A stretch of 64,000 nucleotides of DNA from Rhynchopus sp. YZ270_cl-10. Its lineage: Eukaryota; Euglenozoa; Diplonemea; Diplonemida; Diplonemidae. The translations under genes and the position numbers were made by a program. Location of the stretch: positions 1,364,001 to 1,428,000 of the forward strand of contig OZ037858.1 in assembly GCA_964035575.1 (NCBI GenBank). The letters are read 5' to 3'. Position 1 is the first letter of the stretch. Every line of letters begins with the position of its first letter. Below are positions 34,143-43,729 of this stretch, piece after piece. The notes under the pieces are model-generated. The model was not told where the DNA came from and did not search any database. It saw nothing but the letters and a program-made list of their open reading frames with translations.

Positions 34143-35117
34143 ATGCTTGTTACAGTGCAGCTGGAGGGTGGTGAGTCGTTGTGCGTCGACATAGAGGAGA
34201 TGTGGCGGGTGGAGGATCTGAGGAATGCGGTGTGTGAAGCGGGGGGGTATGGGGATGTGTGTGACTTTGACCTTCACGTGGATGGTGTGCTGCTGGCGCG
34301 GAGCAGTGATGCGGTGTTTGTATGCGACGCAGCGTGCGGCCTGGCTGCGTCCAGCCTCCTTACGACTTCCCCTTCCTCCCGCACTGCAGCGCGCACCTAC
34401 CTTGCTCACCACGACCCCCCCATCACCGCCAGCATCACAGCGCTCTCCGCTGCAACCACACGCAACTCCCACACCACCGTCCACCACATCCTCCACAGCG
34501 GCCTTCTCAACCTCCCACCCCTTCTCCTCCTTGCGGTCAATCTTAACTGTACCTTTCTCTACGACGCTGTGCGTGAATGTCTTGAAGAGGAAGTGCAGAC
34601 GAAGCCTGCTGTGCTCCTTAAGGCCGCAGTACGGCACAACGATGTGGTGTTTTTGTCGAGGCTGCTTGCGGAGTGTGATGGTGTGTGGGAGGAGGATGGT
34701 GATGCGGTGTTGCTGTGTGCGGCGAGGTGGGGGAACCTTGAGGCTTGCAGGGTGGTGCTGCAGTGCGAAGGGGTGTGCGTGAACTGGAAGGCGGCGGAGG
34801 GTGAGACGGCATTGGTTGCGGCATGTGAAGGGGGGCATCTGGAGTGCGCACGGCTGCTGCTTGACCACGGTGCGCAGGTCAATCCTACCTCACGTCTCTT
34901 CCCTGCCTGCACACCCCTCTTCCGCGCCGCCAACGGAGGCCACGCCACCCTCTGCAAACTCCTCCTCGAGCACGGCGCAGACGTAAACTGCCCGGACGAA
35001 GACGGCAACTCCCCGCTCACCCTCGCATCAAGAAAGTCCGAAAATGAATTTCTAGAATGCTGCAGAGTTCTTGCAGACCACGCATACACAAAAAGGTGGA
35101 TGGGGCATGAAACGTGA
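34143..35117 (+). CDS. Ankyrin-repeat protein with ubiquitin-like N-terminus, copy 2
   Basis: 324 aa, paralogue of the gene 140 nt upstream. The N-terminal beta-grasp-like segment (MLVTVQLEGGESLCVDIEEM, then DFDLHVDGVLL) is followed by a Ser/Thr/His-rich linker and about five ankyrin repeats from residue 155 on (AARWGNLEACRVVL, ACEGGHLECARLLLDHGA, AANGGHATLCKLLLEHGADVN). The start ATG lies 14 nt after a CCCTCACAG acceptor. The open frame extends further upstream, but through A+T-rich sequence without support. Codon choice alternates sharply in about 200- to 250-nt blocks; counted 60-nt windows give G33/C4 (34201), G7/C32 (34441), G32/C6 (34681) and G15/C28 (34921). Confidence 0.87.
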   Translation: MLVTVQLEGGESLCVDIEEMWRVEDLRNAVCEAGGYGDVCDFDLHVDGVLLARSSDAVFVCDAACGLAASSLLTTSPSSRTAARTYLAHHDPPITASITALSAATTRNSHTTVHHILHSGLLNLPPLLLLAVNLNCTFLYDAVRECLEEEVQTKPAVLLKAAVRHNDVVFLSRLLAECDGVWEEDGDAVLLCAARWGNLEACRVVLQCEGVCVNWKAAEGETALVAACEGGHLECARLLLDHGAQVNPTSRLFPACTPLFRAANGGHATLCKLLLEHGADVNCPDEDGNSPLTLASRKSENEFLECCRVLADHAYTKRWMGHET

Positions 35118-35567
35118 AGATAAACTCAATTTTTTGACGATAGGCATTTGATCTCTTTTGGTTCTCGCTATTGTATTAGTGATGGTTGTGTTTTTTCAGG
35201 TGTTGATGAGGTGAAACGGAGTGAACAGTTGTTTTTCAAGGCTGAACACAGATTTTTGTTTCTCTTTCGTGCAATCAACGAAAAAAACCTTTTTTCCTTT
35301 TACTTACCTACCGATCCTACTATTTCTCTTTCAAAGTTTTCTTTGGTTTGCTTCAAAAGAAATTATCCATTTTTTTTGTGCGTGTTTCCGTGCGTGCAAA
35401 AAATCGGGGTAAAAATGTCAACTATACTCTCTACTTCCCTGTCTCTCTTTCCTTTGCGCGTAGATCAATAGGTACTTTGTTGCGAAATTTTTGTACAAAA
35501 AAAAGGGCAACTGTTATGCATTCTCTTTTTACAACCTACAAGAAAACACACAGAGGTCAAAGGGGAA
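35118..35567. other. Intergenic, nothing recognised
   Basis: A+T-rich spacer with pyrimidine runs. A possible acceptor (CACACAG, ending about 35553) lies before the next small open frame. Confidence 0.55.
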
Positions 35568-35876
35568 ATGGAGGCTTCTTCCCCACTGTATGGAACGGTG
35601 ATATTTCGGAAGAAACTTAAGTGTGGGGTGCTGTGCTTGATTAAAGCGGTAAATGAGACGTGCACAGAACCGCCGTTCTTTACAGACGACCCGCATCATG
35701 TCGGCGAAACCTGCTTTAGCATCTTTTCCGATACCACCACTGAGCTGACACACATGGGGTCCTGCGTGAAAGTCACAAAGTGGTGTCCTTTGCCCGACAG
35801 TATAGTCGACAACCTTAACCAGATCAAATACCATCCGCACACCATCTGCGTTCAGGAATGGCAACGAGCGCACTAA
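35568..35876 (+). CDS. Small unknown protein, 102 aa
   Basis: I do not recognise a family. The frame starts at an ATG about 15 nt after an AG acceptor, has better base composition than its flanks, and ends before A+T-rich sequence. The protein begins MEASSPLYGTVIFRKK and contains five Cys spread through a beta-rich-looking chain; no signal peptide or membrane span. Position, strand and an upstream acceptor match the neighbouring genes, so I treat it as probably real, although a chance frame of this length cannot be excluded. Confidence 0.5.
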   Translation: MEASSPLYGTVIFRKKLKCGVLCLIKAVNETCTEPPFFTDDPHHVGETCFSIFSDTTTELTHMGSCVKVTKWCPLPDSIVDNLNQIKYHPHTICVQEWQRAH

Positions 35877-36244
35877 GCATCCTCTCTCTCGCTCTCTTAA
35901 ACTGATAAACCTTCGCTCGCAGGCGGATGTGTGGGTCGGAGCACCCGAGTCAACTTCTCTGTTCTATTAGAACAATCCCTGTTTTCTTAGTCCGCAGAGG
36001 AGGGTTTTGTACCAGTAGGGTGAGGTGTGGGTCTTTACGACCCCAAATATTTTTTCACCTCATGAAATGAAGGAGGAAATAGAAACAAAGCATTTTGAAC
36101 ACATTTTGCGGTTCTGGGGACGAACCGCGCTGCGCCACTCCTCACCAAAGAGGTCGAGGTGTTGTGCGGTTCACAACCTCTCTCCCATGGGTTTTATCGT
36201 GTGATGTGTTTCTATTTTCCTTCTCCACAGAAAAGTTGTACACA
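35877..36244. other. Intergenic, nothing recognised
   Basis: Spacer ending in a strong acceptor, TTCTCCACAG at 36221-36230, 14 nt before the carrier start. Confidence 0.55.
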
Positions 36245-37117
36245 ATGCCGTTAGATTCGCTCATCGCAGCGTCCTCTGCTTCGGCAGGTGGTGTCGTCAG
36301 CACGGTGTCGTTGTACCCTTTGGAGATGCTTCGGTCGCGCCTTTCGAGCGGGAAGGATGTGTCGACTGTTCTACGCGAGGTGGGGGGAACGGCGGGGCTG
36401 TATAAGGGTGTGCAGTACAAAGCCCTGCAGGTGGCGCTGTGCAAATTCATCTTCTTTTATGTGTACGACGCGTTGCAGGCACGCTACCGTAATATGTACA
36501 ATGCAGGGTTCACACCAGGGGCAAATTTGTTGGCAGGGTACCTGAGCGACCTTGCGATGCTTCCGGTGACGCTGCCGGTGGAAAGCCTGATCACAAAGCT
36601 GCAGCATGCGGAAGAGGGTGACACCATTGTCTCTGTTGTCGCAAAGGTGCGTCGCACGTCTGGTCTCACATCGCTCTATGCAGGTGCACAGTGGCAGCTC
36701 CTTGTGTCGCTTCTCGCAGCCCTGCAGCAAACCATCTTTGATCAAGTCAAGCCCACACTCCTCAAACACCGTACCGCCCTCACAGCACGCGAGGCGTTAA
36801 GTCTTGGCGCGTTCTCGCGGTTTGTCGCGCTTATCTTCATTTTCCCGTTCATCAAAATAAAGACTCTAATCCAGTCCGGCAAGAGCAAGTCGCTGGCCGA
36901 GGTTTTAGAGGTATGTTAAAATGAACGTAAATTATAGGTTCGTCTTATTAACTTCTTTTCTCTACAGATGGTGCGGAAAAAGCCTCTCGACCTGTATCAA
37001 GGCTTTGCGCCCGAGGCCTTGAGAGGAGTACTGTCCAGCGCTCTGCTGTTTATGGTGAAGGAGAAGTTGCACCAGGTGATCGTTCTCTCGTTGGGAAGGG
37101 TGGGTGCAAAGAACTGA
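36245..37117 (+). CDS. Mitochondrial carrier family (SLC25-type) protein
   Basis: Exons 36245-36910 and 36968-37117 (57-nt intron, phase 0); 271 aa, slightly shorter than the usual 290-320. Three tandem carrier repeats are visible. The PxD/ExxR signature is clear in repeat 1 (YPLEMLRSRL, with Glu) and degenerate in repeats 2 (LPVESLITKL) and 3 (FPFIKIKTLI). After repeats 1 and 2 come GLYKGVQYKALQ and SLYAGAQWQLL. Exon 2 supplies the last repeat end (LYQGFAPEALRG.LSSALLF.VKE), confirming the intron. Such proteins exchange metabolites across the inner mitochondrial (or peroxisomal) membrane. The last helix wording recalls peroxisomal PMP34-like carriers, but the substrate cannot be assigned. 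Confidence 0.88.
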
Positions 37118-37408
37118 ACGTAGGGGGGAGGGGTGGGGAACGTATCGTGCACACACAAAAAGACCGACCTTGTTTTATATTGTCTGGCCCTTCTGGTTCA
37201 ACGTAGTTCGGGGTGCAAGCATTTGTGTGTTTTATTCCTTTTCTTGGCCATTTTTTTTTGTGTATTGTTATATTCCGTGTTGTGAAAAAATTCCTCCAAA
37301 TCCCCTAAACAGTTTAACTTGACATCATTTTCCCCCACTGCCCTACACAACGCCAACAGCATTTGTAACACACCAACAACAACAACAACAACAACAACAC
37401 ACTCCATT
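37118..37408. other. Intergenic with (ACA)n microsatellite
   Basis: Spacer with an ACA/CAA trinucleotide run at about 37370-37400, directly 5' of the start codon and likely in the 5' untranslated region. Confidence 0.6.
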
Positions 37409-38281
37409 ATGTTCACTTCTCTGTTCCTCTCGTGCGCTGCGGTTGCGTTCGCGCACACTGATGACAAGATGATGATGAAGTTCAAGCACCACATGCCCGC
37501 CTGCCACAACCAGACCGTTGAGGCGAACTGCACTGCCATGATGGGCTGCTCGTGGAACGCAACGAACACATCATGCGACATGCTCCCGCCACCACCCCCA
37601 TGCCACAACCACACTGCCGAGGCTGACTGCACCGCCGCCACCTTCTGCCAGTGGAACACCACCGAGTCGCTCTGCATGATGACACCCCCCATGCCGTGCC
37701 ACACCCACACCAACGAGACTGCCTGCAACGGTGGCATGGGATGTGGCTGGAACGCGACCAACACCTCCTGCATGTCTCTCTACCGTAAGGAGCCTGGCCA
37801 CATGGGACGTGGTATGGACGGACAGGAGGGCACCGGACCTGATGGCCAGGACGGACAGAAGGGACGCGGCCACGGACAGGAGGGTCAGGGACAGGACGGA
37901 CAGAACAACCGCGGCCAGGAGGGCCAGGGACAGGAGGGTGCCGCCGCAGGAGCCGAGGCTGTGGACTGCAGCGTCTTCGCCGACCTGGGCTGCCGCGTCC
38001 GTGGATGCGTGGTGGAGGACGGTGAGTGCGTTGCCGTGTCCGTGTCGCACTCCCACTCTGACGACAGCAGCTCGGACGACGACGACTCCCACAGGCGCAT
38101 GCTCCCCTTCTTCATTGGTGGAGTTGCCCTTCTGCTTGTGCTCATCATCGTCCTTATTGTGCTGTGCTGCTGCTGCTGCTGCAAGAAGACTGCTGCTGCC
38201 GCAGCTGCCAAGGAAACCGAGCCCACCAACGGCCCCGAACCCGTGAACAAGGAAGTGTACGAGGGCGAAGAGAGCGTCTAG
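37409..38281 (+). CDS. Type I membrane protein with Cys-repeat ectodomain
   Basis: 290 aa. A signal peptide (about 1-16, MFTSLFLSCAAVAFA) is followed by three tandem modules of about 28 residues, each with four Cys in the pattern C....T.E..C.....C.WN.T...C. Several N-glycosylation sequons (NQT, NAT, NHT, NTT) lie inside them. A Gly/Gln/Asp-rich hydrophilic stalk (about 130-182), a fourth looser Cys module, a Ser/Asp/His-rich stretch, then one membrane span (about 231-252) follow. The span runs straight into six consecutive Cys, good candidates for S-acylation, and a short cytosolic tail. This suggests a glycosylated surface protein; ligand and role unknown. The start at the 37409 ATG is set by the signal peptide. 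Confidence 0.85.
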   Translation: MFTSLFLSCAAVAFAHTDDKMMMKFKHHMPACHNQTVEANCTAMMGCSWNATNTSCDMLPPPPPCHNHTAEADCTAATFCQWNTTESLCMMTPPMPCHTHTNETACNGGMGCGWNATNTSCMSLYRKEPGHMGRGMDGQEGTGPDGQDGQKGRGHGQEGQGQDGQNNRGQEGQGQEGAAAGAEAVDCSVFADLGCRVRGCVVEDGECVAVSVSHSHSDDSSSDDDDSHRRMLPFFIGGVALLLVLIIVLIVLCCCCCCKKTAAAAAAKETEPTNGPEPVNKEVYEGEESV

Positions 38282-39171
38282 AACACAACACAGAACATAT
38301 TGCAAAGGAAAAAAAAACAGATCACAGAGAAAGCCGTCGGGGGTAATTCCTGACAAGCTTTTTCCCATGACCGTTCTTTTTTCTTTTTATACATGCACAT
38401 GCCCATTGAAGTGCAGGTGCTTTTACTAATCATTACAGTTGCCCTTTTTGTTGCCTTATGCAACATCTGAAAATAAATTATCACTCTAGCAGCTCACTAA
38501 ATGAGCGCACACTTTTTAAGATGAACAAGCACAACAGGCTTGGATCATCTTCACAACCACTTTTTTCTCGCGACTAATACGAGTCAGTAGTAGGTATTCG
38601 AGTGCCTTGAAAGCAAGGCATGTCACAGCTACTACGCATACATCCCCACCCCTCCTGCCCAGTGAGCTTTGCTGGCCACCCATTGGTTCAAGGGCAAAAC
38701 CTTTATTTTCTTTGACACATTCATCCTTTTGTATTGCGGCAAAGACGGCTTTGAGCAGCTGTCCTCCGTTTGGATGTGCTCTTCTTTTGCTCTCGTTCAT
38801 TGTTTTTTTTTATTAGTTCGTTATTCGAAGCCGCTTTCTCTTTCGATTCACAAAAGGCCACATTCAAGAGGTCGTTTGCTGTTGAAAGAGGAGAAAGCAC
38901 AGAAGGAAAGGAGGAGAGGCGTCCCTGCCTCTTCCAAACAGTGTTTCTTCATAATAACATCCACACATCCCACCCCCACCCCCTGTGCAAACCTCTTATC
39001 AAGAGAACGTGCTGGGGGGGCCCAACCTCTCGTGCTTTCCGAGGGTAAACCACCCAAACAGACTTACAAAAAACTAAAAAAATGTCCGTTTTTTTCACCT
39101 CTCGACACACCGTAATGAAAACCACACACCATAAATTCTCACAGACAAGCCACAACTCCCCAAAACACAAA
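38282..39171. other. Intergenic with family A hairpin
   Basis: Non-coding spacer. It holds a family A hairpin at 38518-38551, about 240 nt after the stop, and an acceptor (AATTCTCACAG, ending 39144) for the next gene. Confidence 0.6.
38518..38551 (+). repeat. Short hairpin repeat, family A
   Basis: AAGATGAACAAGC and GCTTGGATCATCTT pair over nearly the whole length around an ACAACAG loop, with compensating changes relative to the copy at 32263. Confidence 0.7.
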
Positions 39172-40140
39172 ATGAAGACCGCTCTGTCTGTGCTCGCCAT
39201 GGCGGCAGCCTCGACTGCCCTCCCCGCGTCGTACGTGGAGATGAACGAAGGCCTGCTGTGGGCCAACTTCAAGCAGACCTACAACAAGCAGTACAGCGGT
39301 GCCGACGAGTCTGCCCGCCGTGCCGTTTTCAAGAAGAACATGCTGAAGGCTGCTGAGCGTGAGGCCGGATCCAAGACTGGAGTCCGCCACGGAATGAACC
39401 AGTTCACCGACCTGACTGAGGAGGAGTTCAAGGCGTACCACACCCTGAGCGTGCCCGCCAAGGAGTCCCCGAAGAAGCAGTACACCGAGTCCCAGATCCT
39501 GAAGGTGAAGGGTGACTCCGTGGACTGGAGGACCCAGAACCGTGTGACCCACGTGAAGACCCAGGGCTGCTGTGGGTCCTGCTGGTCGTTCTCCTCGACT
39601 GGAGGAATTGAGGGACAGTGGTCTGCCGCACACCAGCTCGTGTCGCTGTCCGAGCAGGAGCTTGTGTCGTGCGACAAGGTTGATGCCGGGTGCGACGGAG
39701 GTCTGGTGGACAACGCGTGGCAGTGGCTTCTGGACACCCACAACGGTTCGATTGTGACTGAGGAGGCCTACCCGTACACGGCTGGCAAGGGCTTTGATAG
39801 TCAGTGCAAGTGGACGGCAGACATGGAGGTGGGTGCCACCATAGTGTCGTACTCGGACCTTGCCCATGACGAGGATGAGATGGCAACCTGGATGCTCCAG
39901 AACGGACCGATCTCGATTGCCGTTGACGCGAACTCGTGGCAGACGTACCAGGGTGGAGTGATGGACAACTGCGAGTCCCGCCAGCGTGACCACGCAGTCC
40001 TCGCCGTCGGAGTGACCCCCGACTACTGGATCATCAAGAACTCCTGGGCATCTACCTGGGGAGAGTCTGGATACATCCGCCTTGCCCGTGGCACCAACCA
40101 GTGCCTCCTCAAGACCTCCCCGTCGGTGCCTTCCGTCTAA
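39172..40140 (+). CDS. Cathepsin L-like cysteine protease (papain family C1A)
   Basis: 322 aa. Signal peptide about 1-17; I29 inhibitory propeptide about 25-90 with ERFNIN-like (ESARRAVFKKNMLKAAE) and GNFD-like (HGMNQFTDLTEEEF) motifs; mature enzyme from about 115. Catalytic residues are all present: Gln131, Cys137 in QGCCGSCWSFS, His274 in DHAVLAVG and Asn290 in IIKNSW. SCDKVDAGCDGG matches the kinetoplastid cruzipain/brucipain style, but there is no C-terminal extension. The enzyme is expected in lysosome-like or secretory compartments, degrading endocytosed protein. The ATG at 39172 lies 28 nt after an acceptor and gives a proper signal peptide. The codon bias is strongly toward C/G endings and more uniform than in neighbours, suggesting high expression. 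Confidence 0.95.
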   Translation: MKTALSVLAMAAASTALPASYVEMNEGLLWANFKQTYNKQYSGADESARRAVFKKNMLKAAEREAGSKTGVRHGMNQFTDLTEEEFKAYHTLSVPAKESPKKQYTESQILKVKGDSVDWRTQNRVTHVKTQGCCGSCWSFSSTGGIEGQWSAAHQLVSLSEQELVSCDKVDAGCDGGLVDNAWQWLLDTHNGSIVTEEAYPYTAGKGFDSQCKWTADMEVGATIVSYSDLAHDEDEMATWMLQNGPISIAVDANSWQTYQGGVMDNCESRQRDHAVLAVGVTPDYWIIKNSWASTWGESGYIRLARGTNQCLLKTSPSVPSV

Positions 40141-40170
40141 GCACCCCGCCTTGCGGAAGCTTGTGGGTGC
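40141..40170 (+). repeat. 3' flank hairpin
   Basis: GCACCC directly after the stop codon pairs with GGGTGC 18 nt later. It is a possible 3' UTR structure. Confidence 0.45.
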
Positions 40171-40702
40171 CGACAGCACTCGCGAGTCTATTTATAAACG
40201 ATGTGATTGTTGTTGTTTGTTTCATTTTTAATTATTTGTTCTGCGAGCCTGTCCACACCACGCCTCGTGGGTCCTGCTTTTTGTTGCCTTCTATTTTGCA
40301 CTTCTGCGAAACTAACTACGCTTCAGCGACACCTGCTGCTGCTCTAGCGTCAGTTTTGTTTCATTGTTCAAATTCGAATTCAAAACTATTTTCAAATTGT
40401 GCGTCAGTGTGTTTCGTGTGTTGTTTTCTTGTTTTCTTGTTTTCTTTGTTGTAGTTTCGCAACAAGGGTCACACACAAACCCTGTTCGAACCAGGAGAAG
40501 ACCCCTCAAGGTTCTGAACAAGATAAACCAATAAGCTCGCGCTTCTTTAAACAGATCTTATTCTCCACCCCGTACCCAAAACGTAAACATTACTTTCAAT
40601 CCAGGCCTTTTGCTAACTTTGGGATTTTCCCCCTGAATGGCATGATGGTCAAAAAAAATAATTTCCTGGAAAAAAAGTACATTCCGAGCTTTCCCACCTG
40701 GT

Positions 40703-41030
40703 AAAAGCGGTCGTCGCGCGCTTCGCGCGCGCCTCCCTGCCAGCCACAGGGTGGAGAGGCGAAGGGTCAGTTTTGCAAGATAACAAAAACGGAATCTAAT
40801 CCTTTATTAACGGTGCTTGGTCTTGCGCCTTACGTACACTAACCGTACAAAATCAATACGTCTGCCAGAAGCAGGGGCTGTTGCAACGGTTGGGTCACTT
40901 TGAAATAACAATGGTCAAATTTTTGCAGCTTGGGTCAAGTTTCATTTCTGGCTGCAAAATGCAAGGGAATCCCCTTAGACATTGTAAAATGGCACCGTAG
41001 GCAGGAAGAAAATAGCGTACAGCGCGAGCG
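40703..41030. repeat. Repeat R, copy 2, uninterrupted
   Basis: Matches 6916-7010 joined to 7763-8015. At the join, where copy 1 carries the inverted-repeat element, this copy reads GGAATCTAATCC (near 40792), the apparent unoccupied site. It also carries GCGAGCGAAGCGAGC near its right end. Confidence 0.75.
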
Positions 41031-41096
41031 AAGCGAGCGGGAATTTTTTTTGAGGTATACCTCCGCGAGCGCAGCGAGCAGAAAAATTTTAAGGTG

Positions 41097-41323
41097 CCAT
41101 CACGCCATCACGCCATCATGCCATCATGCCATCATGCCATCATGCCATCATGCCATCATGCCATCATGCCATCATGCCATCATGCCATCATGCCATCTGG
41201 GGGGAAATCCCCAGGTGATGGAGAGCGAAAGCCCTGCCCCACCACCCCCCCGTGGCATGATGGTGGCATGATGGGAAAAAAAATAAAAAACGCCCAAAAA
41301 CGTGGCATGATGGCATGATGGTT
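41097..41323. repeat. 8-bp minisatellite (CCATCATG)n with inverted partner
   Basis: About 12 units of CCATCATG (first two with CACG) at 41097-41198, followed by inverted units GGCATGATGG at about 41253-41322. Together they form a potential long hairpin. Confidence 0.85.
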
Positions 41324-42190
41324 AGCAAAAGGCCTGCTTTCAATCAGAAAAAAGAATATTTTCCTCTTCTTTTTTCCTGGTTTTTGTGTTCGCTATAAAA
41401 GCTTTATTTTTTTTGTGACACAACTGCGGACATACGGCGTTAGAGTATTTGCGGTCTCTTGCATGGACTGTGCATTTGATACTTGGATGTTTTTCGTGTC
41501 TGCTTGTACACTGTTTTTCTTTCTTGTTACATGAACACTGATGAGTATAATCTTGGTGGTCCTGCTTGAGTAGAGATCTTGGTTGATCACGTTGGTGATG
41601 AGACTGAGTGCCGTATGGGCTCGTCTTTCATGGGTTAAGGTTTTGTGGTCTCTTGTGTGGATTGGGTATTTGTTGCTCGGAGGTTTTTCGTGTTTCTTTA
41701 CGGTTCTCTGATCCTTCCCTCTGGAGCATGGATACATGCTTCTTTTAGCTCTGTCGGCACATAGCCAACTGGCGTGCTGGCTCTTCTTGCTTTTCTCTTG
41801 TCTTTGTCCTGATTCTGAACAATATTATGCCAACGTCCCAAATGCTAAAACCTTCTGCTACCTGTGTTGCCATTATTTCCCTAGTTTCGACTACGAAGCG
41901 TTTCCCCATGTATTGCACGGGAAACAATGTGACAAACAGGTACAGGGCAGTGCCGTGCATATCATACAACCTGGCACCTTGTGTGTCTCCCAATAACCAA
42001 AGTGTTGTGTGAAGTTTTGAAGGAAGGAAAAAAATATAACACTCAGCAAAAAACAAAAGCCCCCATCTCTCTTCCTTTCTCCCATGCCGTCCCCGCCACT
42101 GCAATGTGCAATGGAGCAACACTTCCCCACATCCACATCCACACCACCTCACAACACAGAACCCTTTTTGTATCAAAACACAACAGCAAG

Positions 42191-43729
42191 ATGCGTCACA
42201 CAGCGACGCTGGCAGCAGTGGCCTGCACACTGTGCTGCAGCGAGGTGGCAGGGCTCAGCATCCCTGGTGACTGCACGGTGCTGCCCGCATCTGGGTCGCA
42301 GACACACAAAGCAGGCTCGTCGCGGTACTCGAACAACGAAGACCTGTGCTGGAAGGTGCCGGCATGTGGGGCAGGGTACGAGGTCGCTGTCGGGTTTTCG
42401 GCGTTCAACACAGAGTCTGGGTACGACTTTGTGACGGTGTGGGGGGACAACGGGGCGGGTGTGTACAGCCAGGTGTCGCACACGTCTGGGACGAGTGCCC
42501 CTGCAGATGCGAAGAACGGGGCACACGCGATGGCGGTGCAGTTCAAGTCGGACTACAGTGTGAGGCGTGCTGGGTTCACGTTCGCGTGGAGCTGTGTTGC
42601 GACAGGGACGCCGCCACCCACACCCGTGCCAACGGCGGTGCCCACCTCTGAGCCTGTGCCGGCGCCGGTGTGCCCGCCACGTGTGCGCCACGCATGGTCG
42701 CAGCTGTCGTGTGCGGACCGCGAGCACTACATTGCGGCTGTGGCGGCACTGAAGACGCAGAAGCGGTCTGTGTACGACGAGATTGAGATGTCGCACGTGA
42801 CGAACGCAGGGATTGCGCACGGGACGTCTGCGTTCCTGCCGTGGCACAGGTGGTTTGTGCTTGGGTACGAGAACGCCCTGCGGTCGCTGCCTGGGTTCGA
42901 GTGTGTGACGGTGCCGTACTGGGACTGGGAGGCGGACATCCCCCTGCAGACGTGTGTGTGGAAGACGAAGACGTTTGGGCCGACAAACCCGACTGGGACG
43001 ACGGACAGCGCAACGTCCTGTGTGGACAAGGGTGTGGCTGCAGGGTGGACCACGTCGCAGCCGGGGAACCCATGCCTGAAGCGCCGCAGCCCGATCTTTG
43101 GTGGTGGTCCGTACGGGGCAGCGAACGTGGCGATGCAGGTTGTGCACGCAGACTACGCGTCCTTCAGCGCAGGGTACGAGGGGGGTGCACACCAGTCTGT
43201 GCACTCGTACATTGGGGAGACGATGACGTCGGACTGGAGCCCTGCAGACCCGCTGTTCTTCCTGCACCACGCAAACATCGACAGAACGTACGCCCTGTGG
43301 CAGGACTACCACGGCTACAGCGCCGTTGCTGCGGGGAGCCTGACGACAACACACTACGAGGCGAGGTACGCCAGCGGGAATGTGGCGGACGTGGCGCTCG
43401 ACGCCACCCTGCCCTTTGCGCACGACGCCACGGGCACGACGAGTGAGTACCTCACTGGGAGCATCAGCGCCCGCAGCCTGCACAGCATCCAGGACATGCC
43501 TGGGGGCAGTGCGAACAGCTACAGCTACGGGGTCGACGGGCTGGCACGCTTTGTGGTGGCCGAGTACACGAACGCGCCTGTGGGGGGCTGGACGTGGCTG
43601 GAGGAGGCGTCGGCCGCACTCACCCCTGTCACGTGCTGTGGTGATGGCAGCGTTGACGACGGTGAGCAGTGCGACGACGGGAACACTGTTGAGGGGGACG
43701 GCTGCTCTGCCACGTGCATGAGCACATGA
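42191..43729 (+). CDS. Secreted tyrosinase with CUB domain
   Basis: 512 aa. Signal peptide about 1-21; CUB-like domain about 24-136 (CWKVPACG, GYDFVTVWGD, two Cys pairs); Pro/Thr linker 139-160; tyrosinase domain about 160-475. CuA histidines are likely His202, His210 and His219 (GTSAFLPWHRWFVLGYE); CuB histidines His334 and His338 (HQSVH) and one of His359/360 (DPLFFLHHANIDRTY). The C-terminus is a six-Cys module, CGDGSVDDGEQCDDGN..EGDGCSATC, of the DUF4215/Myxococcus Cys-repeat type. Predicted to oxidise phenols with a type 3 copper pair outside the cell or in a secretory compartment. The start ATG lies a few nt after an AG acceptor and gives the signal peptide. Such a combination with a CUB domain is unusual for a protist. 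Confidence 0.93.
   Translation: MRHTATLAAVACTLCCSEVAGLSIPGDCTVLPASGSQTHKAGSSRYSNNEDLCWKVPACGAGYEVAVGFSAFNTESGYDFVTVWGDNGAGVYSQVSHTSGTSAPADAKNGAHAMAVQFKSDYSVRRAGFTFAWSCVATGTPPPTPVPTAVPTSEPVPAPVCPPRVRHAWSQLSCADREHYIAAVAALKTQKRSVYDEIEMSHVTNAGIAHGTSAFLPWHRWFVLGYENALRSLPGFECVTVPYWDWEADIPLQTCVWKTKTFGPTNPTGTTDSATSCVDKGVAAGWTTSQPGNPCLKRRSPIFGGGPYGAANVAMQVVHADYASFSAGYEGGAHQSVHSYIGETMTSDWSPADPLFFLHHANIDRTYALWQDYHGYSAVAAGSLTTTHYEARYASGNVADVALDATLPFAHDATGTTSEYLTGSISARSLHSIQDMPGGSANSYSYGVDGLARFVVAEYTNAPVGGWTWLEEASAALTPVTCCGDGSVDDGEQCDDGNTVEGDGCSATCMST

Larger units (their letters stand above)
40171..42190. other. Intergenic with repeat R copy 2 and minisatellites
   Basis: No gene seen. It contains repeat R (40703-41030), an 8-bp minisatellite with an inverted partner (41097-41323), and a diverged direct duplication of about 50 nt (41451-41505 and 41650-41702, sharing GGTCTCTTG and TTTTTCGTGT). 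Confidence 0.65.

Noticed and set aside
40141-40170. Bacterial-type terminator after the protease
   Set aside because: A GC stem exists but no T run follows, and the genome is eukaryotic with spliced genes. Kept only as a possible 3' UTR hairpin.
39139-40179. Long minus-strand frame opposite the cathepsin
   Set aside because: Shadow of a strongly biased coding strand. The plus strand has an intact catalytic set.
41097-41323. Possible CRISPR array
   Set aside because: Units are contiguous 8-mers without spacers, in a eukaryotic genome.
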